NCBI GenBank assembly: GCA_934229275.1
Contig: CAKQDN010000003.1
Coordinates: forward strand, 8,239 to 72,238
From: an uncultured Clostridia bacterium
GTDB lineage: Bacteria > Bacillota > Clostridia > Christensenellales > Pumilibacteraceae
DNA length: 64,000 bases
Reading direction: 5' to 3'
The position numbers and the translations under genes were made by a program. Shown here in pieces: positions 25,476-33,777 of this stretch. Position 1 is the stretch's first letter. Each line of letters opens with the position of its first letter. The notes below the pieces were generated by a model, which saw only the letters and a program-made list of their open reading frames with translations, searched no databases and was not told the DNA's origin.

Positions 25476-26567
25476 TCAGTATTCTTTTACGTCGCCGAGC
25501 AGGATTTTTTTAAGATTTTCGCTTAAAATTTTGCGGTTTTCGTCGTCCGCGAGGCTGAAACGGTTGCCGTCGTTGGGCGTGCTTAAATAGTTCCACACGC
25601 AGTAGGAAATATCGTGGCGTTTGAGAAGCAGGATGACGTCGTTCATCCAGTGTTCGCGCCAGGCTATATTGGCGTGGCGGATAGTTCCGAACTCGCCGCA
25701 CCACACGATTTTGCCGGGATGTTTGTCTGCAAAGTCGAGCGCGGGGCGCAAGGCGTTTTCGAGCGCGCCTATATCCATTTTTCCGCCGTTATCGAGGTAT
25801 TCGTCGCGGAATCCGAGCGTTTCGCCGCACTCGATATACCGCTGCGCGTCGCACGGGTAGGGCATATCGCGATTGTAGTAGACCTGCCATATTTGCAGGA
25901 CTCCCTTCTGATGCGTGAAGTTGTGCGGATAGTACATGTGGAACGTGTAAACCAGTTTCGGGTCGTCCGTGACGGCAATTTCGCGCATGGACGGCGGATT
26001 ATTCCAGTCGTTGCCGCCTGCCACAACGTACGATTCGGGCGCGATCAAGCGGATCTCCGCCAGTGTTTTAAGCCACAGCGCGTTCCAGTCTGCGCTGCTT
26101 CCGCGCACTTCGTTGAGAAGTTCGAACGCCACATGCGGCTGATCTTTATATCTTTTTGCGAAATTTTTCCACAAAGCGATAAAGTTATCTTTAAGTTCGT
26201 CGCTTTCGAACAGCGAAACGGGAAAATCGACGTCGCAGTAGTTGCCGATCGCCTTGTGCAGATTGAGAACGACGTTTAAGCCCTCGTTTTTGCACCATTC
26301 GACGAAGTTGTCGATAAGGCGCATAATTCGCTCGCGCAGAACGCCGGGCTTTTCCTCGACCACTATCTGATCGAAGCCGAGGCGGATATGGTCGAAGCCG
26401 AGCGACGCGATGTACTTAACGTCCTTTTCGGTTATGTACGATTCGAAATGCTCGAAGTCGCCGACGGTGAGATCGAGCCGCTTGTCCATCGGAATACAGT
26501 TAAACCGCTTGTAATTGGTAAGCCAGCCTCCTATTCCCATACCTTTTTCGTGTCCTTTCCACTGCAT
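25476..26567 (-). CDS. Glycoside hydrolase family 5 (cellulase-like) enzyme
   Basis: The 363-residue protein lacks a signal peptide and folds as a GH5 (beta/alpha)8 barrel. The acid/base Glu153 lies in FELLNEV and the nucleophile Glu292 in IVWCGEFG; the conserved FDHIRLGFDQ and YTFHMYYPHNF segments are also present. With no secretion signal it likely acts on imported oligosaccharides in the cytoplasm. It follows the AraC gene at 26611 by 43 bases and should be cotranscribed with it. Specific substrate (beta-glucan, mannan or other) cannot be read from sequence. Confidence 0.9.
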   Translation of the reverse strand: MQWKGHEKGMGIGGWLTNYKRFNCIPMDKRLDLTVGDFEHFESYITEKDVKYIASLGFDHIRLGFDQIVVEEKPGVLRERIMRLIDNFVEWCKNEGLNVVLNLHKAIGNYCDVDFPVSLFESDELKDNFIALWKNFAKRYKDQPHVAFELLNEVRGSSADWNALWLKTLAEIRLIAPESYVVAGGNDWNNPPSMREIAVTDDPKLVYTFHMYYPHNFTHQKGVLQIWQVYYNRDMPYPCDAQRYIECGETLGFRDEYLDNGGKMDIGALENALRPALDFADKHPGKIVWCGEFGTIRHANIAWREHWMNDVILLLKRHDISYCVWNYLSTPNDGNRFSLADDENRKILSENLKKILLGDVKEY

Positions 26568-26610
26568 GAATATTTACTCCTTTTCGCGTTTTGCAATTTT
26601 TGCCAATATT

Positions 26611-27351
26611 CTATAACTTCGGCTTTTTCGCGTTGGATTTTTCCCGTTCGGGGCTTATTCCGAACGTTTTTTTGTACATTCTCGAAAAATACAGTCGGTC
26701 GTTGTAGCCGCAGGCAGCCGCGACTTCGCCGACTCCGAGTTCTCCGAACGAAACCGAGAGCAGTCTTTGGGCTTTGTCCATGCGCATTTTATTCAGCAGT
26801 TTCAGCGGCGGCATACCGTACGCGGCAGTAAACAGCGTTCGGAAATAATCGTCGCAATAATTGCTGTTTTTCACGGCTTCCTTAAGGCAGAAATCGGGGC
26901 GTGAAAAGTTTTCGCATATATCGAAATAGACCTTTTCCACCGCTCCGCTGCCCGAAAAGCACTCTTTCGACTGCAACAAAACGGCGTTTTTGAGCGGAAC
27001 GAGCAGGCTTTCGCTTATCGCGCGGTCGGAATAAAAATAGTAGTTCATTATCCTTATAAGCGACGAAACGCTGCCGATTGCCGTGTCGCGCACCTCGGTA
27101 ACCTTTTTAATTTCGCCGAGATCACAGTAGACGCAGACGTTCTTGAATTGCCGCTCCGACGCGGATCCGTGCATCACTCCGCGCGGTATAATCAGTATTT
27201 TGCCGGGCGAGAACGGTATATTCCGCTCGCTCGTGCGCATGACCCCGTCGCCATCGACGTACAGCACTATTTCTTCGCTGCAGTGCGCGTGCATGGGAAA
27301 ACTTTTTACGTTGTCGTCGGTGACCGACATATTAAATGTGTTTTCGCTCAT
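26611..27351 (-). CDS. AraC family transcriptional regulator (GH5-linked)
   Basis: The 246-residue protein has a cupin sensor (about 15-90: FPMHAHCSEEIVLYVDGDG, SPGKILIIPRGVMHGS) and a C-terminal AraC HTH (about 150-240: NYCDDYFRTLFTAAYGMPPL and ACGYNDRLYFSRMYKKTFGI). The start at 27351 follows GGGAGCGAG; an open frame extending 20 codons upstream lacks a ribosome site. It lies directly upstream of the GH5 gene and probably controls it in response to a sugar. Confidence 0.88.
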   Translation of the reverse strand: MSENTFNMSVTDDNVKSFPMHAHCSEEIVLYVDGDGVMRTSERNIPFSPGKILIIPRGVMHGSASERQFKNVCVYCDLGEIKKVTEVRDTAIGSVSSLIRIMNYYFYSDRAISESLLVPLKNAVLLQSKECFSGSGAVEKVYFDICENFSRPDFCLKEAVKNSNYCDDYFRTLFTAAYGMPPLKLLNKMRMDKAQRLLSVSFGELGVGEVAAACGYNDRLYFSRMYKKTFGISPEREKSNAKKPKL

Positions 27352-27497
27352 TTTTCTCGCTCCCGAAGCATTGCCATTATACCGCCTTTTCCGCTTTAAA
27401 GTAAATAGCAAAAAGATAGCGGCTTATGGACAAAAGATAGATTTTTTAGTAAATCAAGTATACCCGAGAAAAAAAGAAAAGTCAACCGCGGCGAATA

Positions 27498-27538
27498 CAA
27501 AAACGCCGGCGAAAAATACAATCGCCGACGTTTTTAAC
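27498..27538 (-). terminator. Intrinsic terminator after oleate hydratase
   Basis: On the minus strand AACGTCGGCGA pairs with TCGCCGGCGTT, followed by TTTTG, 25 bases beyond the stop. Confidence 0.8.
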
Positions 27539-27562
27539 GCTATTTTGTTTTCACTGCGGTAA

Positions 27563-29347
27563 TCAGAGAATGCCGCTTTCCTTAATCAGTTTTTCGATGT
27601 CGGTACCCTTAATTTTTTCCGTGACGTCTTTCAACAGCAATTTTTCCTTCATCGTAAGTTTCATGCTTGTTATGGGTTTTTTATCAAGTGCATAGTACAC
27701 GGCTTTAAGAAGTTCGCGAACGTCGTATACGCTGCCCCACACTTCGGGTACCGCTCTGTCAATATCAAGTAAGGTATAAACCGATTCCATACCGGTACGC
27801 ATCGAATATTCGATGGTGAAAATGGTGTCTCTCGGCGTTTCGGCAAACTGACCGATGAACGCAAAGTTTACCACTCCTTCCGGCACGACTTTGGGTCGAT
27901 CACTGTTCTTTCTCGGACGGAAGAATGCGTTTATGAACGGCATATAGCAAGTAGTAGTGTTCGCTTTGGTTTTTGCATACTCGTCGATTTTTTCGAGCGG
28001 CAAACCGATGTGATACAGCCATTCGCGACAAACTTCTTCACCGGTACATTCGCGCATTGGCTTTTTGACATAGTTTCCGGGTCTGTCGGTATTGAGCGAA
28101 TACAGCCATATAAGTACAGACTTTTTATCCTGCGATTTGAACTGGGGCTGACGGTTGATTGTCCAGGACATATACCAGTTGTCCACGCTGTCCTTGACGG
28201 TAACTATGCCGCCGGTGGTGACTCTGCCGGCACGGGGATCTCTGCGGCAGATTTTTTCGATATATTCGATAATCTCGTCGTCCGAGGTTTCGACGGTCGC
28301 GCTCATCCAATTTGTCTGATCGGGATAATCGCAGTAGTTGTCGGGATTGCCGAACGCAGGATCCTGAATTGCGATGTTTTTCCACAAATCCCAGGACTCG
28401 CCGCCACCCTTTCTCACTTTACTAAGATCCGGAGCGTGCGTCTGGTCGCCGTAACAACTCGTGTCGGTGCAACAGCCGTTGGTAATGAACACAAGATCGC
28501 TTTCGAGAAGGTCTATTTCGCCTTGCTGTCCGTTTTTAACATATTCGATTTTCTTTGCTACTTTCTTCTTTCCGTCTATGTCGAATACGACGTTTTTTAC
28601 GTCCATTCCGTATTCCACCTTAACCCCGTGCGCTTCGAGATACTTCTGAAGCGGAAGAATAAGACTTTCGTACTGATTGTATTTGGTAAAGCGCAGTGCG
28701 GAAAAGTCGGGTAACCCGTCAATGTGATGTACGTATCTCTGGAGATAACGTTTCATTTCAAGCGCAGAATCCCATGCGTGGAAAGCGAACATCGTTTGCC
28801 AATAAAGCCAGAAGTTGCTGTTCCAGAAATTGTCGTCGAAATAGTCGCTTATTTTTTTGTCCTCGAGATCTTCTTCGGGCGTCATGAACAGTCTGTTTAT
28901 CTGCATGGCGGCTTCTTTATTGAGTCCGAATTTGTTGTCGGTATGCGCGTTTTCGCCGCGATTGACGGTTGCGCGGCAGAGCGAATAGTTGGGGTCTTTT
29001 TTGTTGAGTCTGTAATACTCGTCAAGGACGGAAAGTCCGGGGTTCTCAAGCGAAGGAACGTCGCGGAACATTTCCCACATAACTTCGAAATGGTTGTCCA
29101 TCTCTCTGCCGCCTCTCATATAATAACCTTGTCCGGCAAACTGTCTGCCGTCGCACGAACCGCCGGCTATGTCGAGTTTTTCCAGAAGGTGAATATGTTC
29201 GCCTTTCATCTGACCGTCGCGAACGAGAAAGAACGCCGCCGATAGACCGGCAAGTCCCGTTCCGATAATATAAGCCGATTTTCCGTCCACACCCTCGGGT
29301 TTGACCGGATGCGCGAACGCTTCGTAATTGCCTGCTCCGTAATACAT
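27563..29347 (-). CDS. ohyA: Oleate hydratase
   Basis: The 594-residue FAD-dependent enzyme adds water to cis-9 double bonds of unsaturated fatty acids, giving 10-hydroxy fatty acids; it is a common detoxifying enzyme of gut bacteria. Signatures include AYIIGTGLAGLSAAFFLVRD (FAD), GGSCDGRQFAGQGYYMRGGR and REMDNHFEVMWEMF near the N-terminus, ITNGCCTDTSCYGD and FAFIGQFAETPRDTIFTIEY. The start at 29347 is the first ATG after GGAGGTAATTTGATT. A promoter lies at 29381-29409. A TetR gene is located upstream on the same strand. Confidence 0.96.
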   Translation of the reverse strand: MYYGAGNYEAFAHPVKPEGVDGKSAYIIGTGLAGLSAAFFLVRDGQMKGEHIHLLEKLDIAGGSCDGRQFAGQGYYMRGGREMDNHFEVMWEMFRDVPSLENPGLSVLDEYYRLNKKDPNYSLCRATVNRGENAHTDNKFGLNKEAAMQINRLFMTPEEDLEDKKISDYFDDNFWNSNFWLYWQTMFAFHAWDSALEMKRYLQRYVHHIDGLPDFSALRFTKYNQYESLILPLQKYLEAHGVKVEYGMDVKNVVFDIDGKKKVAKKIEYVKNGQQGEIDLLESDLVFITNGCCTDTSCYGDQTHAPDLSKVRKGGGESWDLWKNIAIQDPAFGNPDNYCDYPDQTNWMSATVETSDDEIIEYIEKICRRDPRAGRVTTGGIVTVKDSVDNWYMSWTINRQPQFKSQDKKSVLIWLYSLNTDRPGNYVKKPMRECTGEEVCREWLYHIGLPLEKIDEYAKTKANTTTCYMPFINAFFRPRKNSDRPKVVPEGVVNFAFIGQFAETPRDTIFTIEYSMRTGMESVYTLLDIDRAVPEVWGSVYDVRELLKAVYYALDKKPITSMKLTMKEKLLLKDVTEKIKGTDIEKLIKESGIL

Positions 29348-29380
29348 AATCAAATTACCTCCGATTTGTTTTATGGCTAC

Positions 29381-29409
29381 ATTATAATCCCTCGGAAAAT
29401 AAATTGCAA
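29381..29409 (-). promoter_or_regulatory. Promoter of oleate hydratase
   Basis: On the minus strand TTGCAA (29409-29404), 17 bases, TATAAT (29386-29381). Position between tetR and ohyA lets ohyA be expressed separately. Confidence 0.7.
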
Positions 29410-29535
29410 TAATCGATGTTTCGGTTTTGTCGTATTCTGCGACGGTAAGAAAAAAGTGTAGTAAATTTTGTCGTTTCGTCCGGATTGTATAAAAAAGCCC
29501 GCCTTTTTCAAGACGAACTTTTTGTTTTCCGTATT

Positions 29536-30093
29536 TTATTTACAGCCGAAATTTTCAAGCGCAAGGTTAATCGTGCCGTCGGTTATTCTGCCCACACGCT
29601 CGACTATCTCTTTGGGCTTTTCGCGCATGTCGTCGCGAATCCACTCCAAAAGAACTCCGACAAAGGCATATTTATAGAAATCGGCAATATATTTTTTATC
29701 CTCGTCGCTTATCGTCCACCCGCATGATTTTTCATCTACGACGTTTTTCAAAAGCGGATATACGATTCGGTACAGATATTGTTCCAGCATTTCGAGAGAT
29801 ACCGAATGATAAATGTTATCGATAAATATTTTATCCTGTTTTGCCAGTTCGAACACGGACAAAAAACCCTCTTTCCATGTGGCGTAAGTTCGGTTTTCTT
29901 TAAGTACTTTGTCGGTATCCTGAATACATATCCATTCCACGAGATCGTACACGTCCTGGAAATGATAGTAAAAGGTCTGCCGATTTATTCCGCAGTCGTC
30001 GGCAATGTCCTGCACCGTGATTTTATTGAGTTTTTTCTCTTTAAGAAGATTTTTAAGCGAAGCCGCTATGGCTTTCTTTGTGATATTGCTCAT
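29536..30093 (-). CDS. TetR/AcrR family regulator (DhaS-like)
   Basis: From ATG 30093 (GAGGGAAAATA upstream) the protein has 185 residues. The N-terminal HTH is clear: KKAIAASLKNLLKEKKLNKI, then TVQDIADDCGINRQTFYYHF, the DhaS-like pattern of Firmicutes TetR proteins. The C-terminal ligand domain is variable, with a long VYDLVEWICIQDTDKVLKEN segment. It lies 190 bases upstream of ohyA and is probably its repressor, responding to unsaturated fatty acids; this is inferred from position only. Confidence 0.85.
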   Translation of the reverse strand: MSNITKKAIAASLKNLLKEKKLNKITVQDIADDCGINRQTFYYHFQDVYDLVEWICIQDTDKVLKENRTYATWKEGFLSVFELAKQDKIFIDNIYHSVSLEMLEQYLYRIVYPLLKNVVDEKSCGWTISDEDKKYIADFYKYAFVGVLLEWIRDDMREKPKEIVERVGRITDGTINLALENFGCK

Positions 30094-30123
30094 TATTTTC
30101 CCTCTTCGGTTTTTTACAAGTAA

Positions 30124-30164
30124 ATTATATCCGCCCAACGCAAAAAAGTCAACGAATATGCGTT
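30124..30164 (-). promoter_or_regulatory. Promoter of the TetR gene with a palindrome upstream of the -35
   Basis: On the minus strand TTGACT (30152-30147), 17-base spacer, TATAAT (30129-30124). AACGAATATGCGTT at 30151-30164, a 12-of-14 palindrome, touches the -35 box and is a candidate autoregulatory operator. Confidence 0.6.
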
Positions 30165-30490
30165 AAAAACGCCCAAATCAACGTCGTTATTGCCTCTTGT
30201 TTCCGAATAAAAGAGAAAAACGCGCCCCTCTTAAATAAAAAAACGGCTTAGAAGGGATCAGATTTCTCACTTACGAATAAGACGGCGGCAGGAGCGTACA
30301 TCAGGTACGTGACTGCCACCGTCTTTATGACGTAAGGGAAATAGATGCGCCCTCTTAAATAAAAACGGCTTAGAAGGGTTGCAGATTTCTCACTTACGAA
30401 TAAGACGGCGACAAGGGCGCGTACTCGTGGTACGTAACCGACGTCGCCGTCACGCTATAAAAGCGGAAGATGCGCCCTTATAAGCCGTTT
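30165..30490. repeat. Two tandem hairpin units downstream of tmRNA
   Basis: Two related units of about 122-130 bp (about 30231-30352 and 30353-30486) each run GCGCCC, TTAAATAAA, ACGGCTTAGAAGGG, CAGATTTCTCACTTACGAAT, then a long hairpin. Unit A pairs GACGG.GGCAG with CTGCC.CCGTC and CGTAC with GTACG (loop ATCAG); unit B pairs GACGGCGAC with GTCGCCGTC and CGTAC with GTACG (loop TCGTG). The stem bases differ between copies while pairing is kept. The segment at 1953-2040 has the same layout. No gene is present. Confidence 0.75.
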
Positions 30491-30862
30491 TGGTGGACCA
30501 GCGCGGAGTTGAACCGCGGTCTTACCGCCGTAAGAAAGGCTTTCTACACGTTTAGTCTGCGTTTGGTTTCGAAAAAAAGATTCCGCAGACGAACGCTTTT
30601 TTTCATGCCTTCGGAAGTCCTGCGAGCGCGGCAGAAGGTTAAGACGCGCAGGCGGTACCCCACTTTGGATGGCGTTTTTCTCTCCGTCGTGGGCAGCGGA
30701 AAGAGAAACGGTGCTTAAAAATTAAATTAAGCAGCGAGCGCTACGGGAGCGCTGTAGGTTTTGCTATTGTTAGCGTTTAAATTTAGGTTTCGTTTTTAAC
30801 GGAGCCGAACCTCCGACGTGCTTTTCCGTTCCGCAGACGGCAATCGATGCCGTTACTGGCCC
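30491..30862 (-). ncRNA. ssrA: tmRNA (ssrA)
   Basis: The 372-base gene ends in an encoded CCA (30493-30491). The tRNA-like part pairs GGGCCAG at the 5' end (30862-30856) with CTGGTCC, and the T-arm contains GGTTCAACTCC. The internal reading frame GCTAACAATAGCAAAACC encodes the tag (A)NNSKTYSAPVALAA followed by TAA, typical in ending VALAA. The RNA rescues stalled ribosomes and adds the degradation tag. One-piece form; pseudoknot stems can be seen in the 3' half (for example around CTCTTTCCGC and CGGAGAGAAA). Confidence 0.95.
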
Positions 30863-30872
30863 GTACGGATAT

Positions 30873-30902
30873 ATTTTACCACAAAACGCGGCAATTTGTA
30901 AA
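30873..30902 (-). promoter_or_regulatory. Promoter of tmRNA
   Basis: On the minus strand TTTACA (30902-30897), 18 bases, TAAAAT (30878-30873), about 11 bases before the mature 5' end. Confidence 0.7.
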
Positions 30903-30947
30903 GTCTTTAATGAGAAAAAACGGCGAAAGGAGCAAAACGGTGCCGAA

Positions 30948-32384
30948 TTATGCGTTTTCGGCAGACGTCGGAGCCGTTTCGGACTGCTCGGCGGCGAGGC
31001 GCGCGGCGAGTTTTTTCTCGTCTTTATTCATGACGACGGCGAGCCATATCCAGGCGACCGTCATGGTAATCGCCCAGGAGAGAGGATAGAGCATGAACAA
31101 AAACCACAGTTGTTTATAGAGCGGGAACACGACGTAGATCCAGAAGATACGGAACACGCACGTTCCCACAAGCACGATCAACATGGAGGTTATCGAATAG
31201 CCGACTCCGCGCAGCGAATAAGTCACGACTTCCATTATTCCGTCGAGGAAGTAGGTTCCGCCTATTATGGCGAGTTTTTCAAACGCGTAGGAGATAATTC
31301 TCTGCGTATCCTCGGGGTCGCCGTTGCCGTTCATGAAGATTTTGCAAAGAGGTGTATGGAATGCGACGGCAAGACCGCCGGCGACGAGTCCTGCGATCGA
31401 CACGAACGCGACGCTTATCCACACGCAGCGGCGTATTCTTTTATAGTCGCGCGCGCCGTAGTTCTGCCCGACTGCGGTGAGAGCGGTTGCGCTTATGCTT
31501 GCCATAATCGCGTAGACGTAGCCTTCTATCTGCGATGCGAGCGAGCAGCCGTTGACGACGTCGCTGCCGAAACTGTTGACGGCGGACTGCAACAGGACGT
31601 TGGAGATGTTGAAAAGCGTGCTTTGCAGTCCCGTGGGGACGCCGAGCCGCATGATTTCGCCCAGCGCTCTGCCGTTTATTTTAAGTTTTTTGAAGGACAG
31701 GCGGATAAAGCCTTTGTTTTTAATGAGAGTGATGACGACGAGGATCGCGGAAACCGCCTGACTGAACACGGTTGCGATCGCGACGCCGGCTACTCCCATA
31801 TTAAAGCACACGACGGTGACGATGTTCACGATGATGTTGATGACGCCTGCCGCGGTGAGGTAGATGAGCGGACGTTTGGTGTCGCCGGTTGCGCGGAGCA
31901 TGGACGCTCCGAAGTTGTACACCATGGAGAACGGGCAGCCGAGGCAGACTATTTCAAGATAAGTTGCGGCGTCGTTTAACTGGACGTCGGGCGTTCCCAT
32001 AACGCCGAGCAGGGGGCGCGCAACGAAGAATCCGACCGCGCCGAATATAACTCCGGCGATTACGCTGACGACCATGGACGTATGCAGGACGGTATCGCCG
32101 TACTCGGCGTTTTTCGCTCCGAATGCGCCTGCAAGGACTACGCCTGCGCCGACAGATAAGCCTATGGCGAAGTTTGTCAGAAGCGCGTTGAGCGATCCGG
32201 TCGAGCCGACCGCGCCCACGGCATTGTTGCCGACGAATTTACCCACGACTATCATATCGGCGGAGTTGAACAGCAGTTGCAGAATACTCGTGAGAATAAG
32301 CGGCACCGCAAAGGCAAAAATTTTGGGAAACAGTTTGCCTTCCGTCATGTCTATTTCGTGTTTTTTCAGGGCTTTTTCCGACAT
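30948..32384 (-). CDS. MATE family efflux transporter
   Basis: From ATG 32384 (GAGAAGGATA directly upstream) the protein has 478 residues and about twelve helices: FAVPLILTSILQLLFNSADM in the first, IMRLGVPTGLQSTLFNISNV in the second half, both standard MatE segments. The open frame extends 78 codons further upstream, but that part reads through an R8 repeat and the promoter and is not coding. The last residues are low-complexity. Substrate unknown. Its 3' end lies about 85 bases from the tmRNA 5' end. Confidence 0.9.
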   Translation of the reverse strand: MSEKALKKHEIDMTEGKLFPKIFAFAVPLILTSILQLLFNSADMIVVGKFVGNNAVGAVGSTGSLNALLTNFAIGLSVGAGVVLAGAFGAKNAEYGDTVLHTSMVVSVIAGVIFGAVGFFVARPLLGVMGTPDVQLNDAATYLEIVCLGCPFSMVYNFGASMLRATGDTKRPLIYLTAAGVINIIVNIVTVVCFNMGVAGVAIATVFSQAVSAILVVITLIKNKGFIRLSFKKLKINGRALGEIMRLGVPTGLQSTLFNISNVLLQSAVNSFGSDVVNGCSLASQIEGYVYAIMASISATALTAVGQNYGARDYKRIRRCVWISVAFVSIAGLVAGGLAVAFHTPLCKIFMNGNGDPEDTQRIISYAFEKLAIIGGTYFLDGIMEVVTYSLRGVGYSITSMLIVLVGTCVFRIFWIYVVFPLYKQLWFLFMLYPLSWAITMTVAWIWLAVVMNKDEKKLAARLAAEQSETAPTSAENA

Positions 32385-32421
32385 TATCCTTCTCCCGAGC
32401 AAATCAATGAAAAGTCCTTTC

Positions 32422-32450
32422 ATTTTAACACAAAAAAAGGCGTTTTGCAA
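32422..32450 (-). promoter_or_regulatory. Promoter of the second MATE gene
   Basis: On the minus strand TTGCAA (32450-32445), 17 bases, TAAAAT (32427-32422), 38 bases before the ATG. Confidence 0.65.
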
Positions 32451-32455
32451 GCGAA

Positions 32456-32590
32456 AACTTACTTTTTTAGTAAAAAAGTAAGCAAAAAACTTTTGAGTCA
32501 GGTGGGCGTTAATGTCAAAGTTAGTTTTTCTGTTTATGCGTGATAGAAAAACCAACCTCACTTTTTTGGAAAAAAGCAGGCAACTTGAAA
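32456..32590. repeat. R8 and R7, plus-strand orientation
   Basis: CTTACTTTTTTAGTAAAAAAGT begins R8 at about 32459, followed by CAAAAAACTTTTGAGT, then R7-like TTAGTTTTTCTGTTTATGC and AGAAAAACCAACCTCAC, and a second ACTTTTTT/AAAAAAG palindrome. This copy lies at the 5' side of the MATE gene, not at a stop codon. Confidence 0.7.
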
Positions 32591-32597
32591 AGAATAA

Positions 32598-32632
32598 AAA
32601 AGCCGCCGTCCAAAGCAATTAGGACGACGACC
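32598..32632 (-). terminator. Intrinsic terminator after the SipW-dependent protein gene
   Basis: On the minus strand GTCGTCGTCC pairs with GGACGGCGGC, followed by TTTTTT, about 100 bases past the stop. Confidence 0.8.
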
Positions 32633-32728
32633 TTATACAAAAGAAGAGAGAAAAGCAAATTAGCTTTCCGATCTGTCAAATTAACGTAACTTTATTATCG
32701 GTTAACTTCTTTCCGACAACTCTGCCGA

Positions 32729-33442
32729 TTACAACTGTGCGCCTTCGTCGTAGTCTTTACCGAAAGTATCTTCTTCGACGGAAGCCTGCGTTGCGATTAC
32801 TTTTATTCCCATTTCGATTTCCGAAACGTCGTCGGGAGTGAGCGCGTTTACTTCGTTACCGACGGTTTCGGGCATGCGTATCTGCAAAAGCGTAACGATT
32901 GCCTGACCGGGAGTAAGGTCGTTTTCACTGTTCACGCCTTCGCACAAATCTGCAAACGTGCATGCTAACCAATTTTCCGAATTGACGTTTTCACGCTTGA
33001 ACATTGCGGCAAGATAAGTGGTTGCGGCAGTATTGTCGCCTTCTTCGTTCCACGCCTGCGGAACGGCGGTAGCGCAATTGAGGTACTGCGACAACTTGTA
33101 TTCTTCGTTCGATTTGTTAGTTCCCGCCGTTTCACCGACAAAATTGATGCCATACGAATACTTAAGAGCAACGTTACCCTTGTTGGTAATGCGAAGAGCG
33201 ATGACCCTGGTGTAGCCGGGTTCCCAGATTATGTCTTTAAACAAATCGTCGGCACCTTTAAGGTCTCTCCAGGTTTCTCCGTCGAGAGAATATTCGACGC
33301 CGACGGTAAGGCTGCCGGATTTAACGACGTTATTGCTCGAAACGGCGGTGTCGGTCAACCATGCGTACGTTGCGCCGACCAGCGTGCAAACGCAAAGAGC
33401 GATTGCGGCGATTGCACCGAGCAAAATGTTTTTCTTTTTCAT
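32729..33442 (-). CDS. SipW-dependent-type signal peptide protein (TasA/CalY-like)
   Basis: The 237-residue protein begins MKKKNILLGAIAAIALCVC and continues with GATYAWLTDTAVSSNN, the signature of substrates cleaved by a SipW-type signal peptidase, as in TasA and camelysin-like fibre proteins. The mature part is beta-rich (GSLTVGVEYSLDGETWRDLK, GYTRVIALRITNKGNVALKY) like the TasA jelly roll. It is exported and may form surface filaments. No SipW peptidase gene is present in the window. A promoter and a leader of about 100 bases precede it. Confidence 0.82.
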   Translation of the reverse strand: MKKKNILLGAIAAIALCVCTLVGATYAWLTDTAVSSNNVVKSGSLTVGVEYSLDGETWRDLKGADDLFKDIIWEPGYTRVIALRITNKGNVALKYSYGINFVGETAGTNKSNEEYKLSQYLNCATAVPQAWNEEGDNTAATTYLAAMFKRENVNSENWLACTFADLCEGVNSENDLTPGQAIVTLLQIRMPETVGNEVNALTPDDVSEIEMGIKVIATQASVEEDTFGKDYDEGAQL

Positions 33443-33550
33443 AATACTTCTCCTTTACTCCGTACTGCGGACTCAATCAACGTTTCCGCAAATCGAGTTT
33501 CTTTCGCGCGCATACGTTATTTTTGCGCTACGATAAAGAAAATCAATAAT

Positions 33551-33579
33551 ATAATAACACAAATTTTTCTTATCGTCAA
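33551..33579 (-). promoter_or_regulatory. Promoter of the SipW-dependent protein gene
   Basis: On the minus strand TTGACG (33579-33574), 17 bases, TATTAT (33556-33551). The remainder of the 33443-33777 gap is a leader on one side and featureless sequence ahead of the glycosyltransferase. Confidence 0.6.
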
Positions 33580-33777
33580 CTGTTTGATAGCGATTTTTGC
33601 GCTTTTCTTAAAATTTTTCAGGACAAGTTTCGGATTTTGTCGGTTTTTGTCGCAAAACGCAGAAAATATAGTTTTGCTTGGGCGCGGAGACTTTTTTTGG
33701 CGTCCGTAAGCATAAAATCTGGGCACTCCTATGCAATAAGTCGTAACCCGACCGCCCGCGAAATCATAAAAATAATT

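Noticed and set aside
32385..32618. 78-codon upstream extension of the second MATE gene
   Set aside because: It reads through an R8 repeat and the likely promoter; a strong ribosome site and typical family N-terminus support the ATG at 32384.
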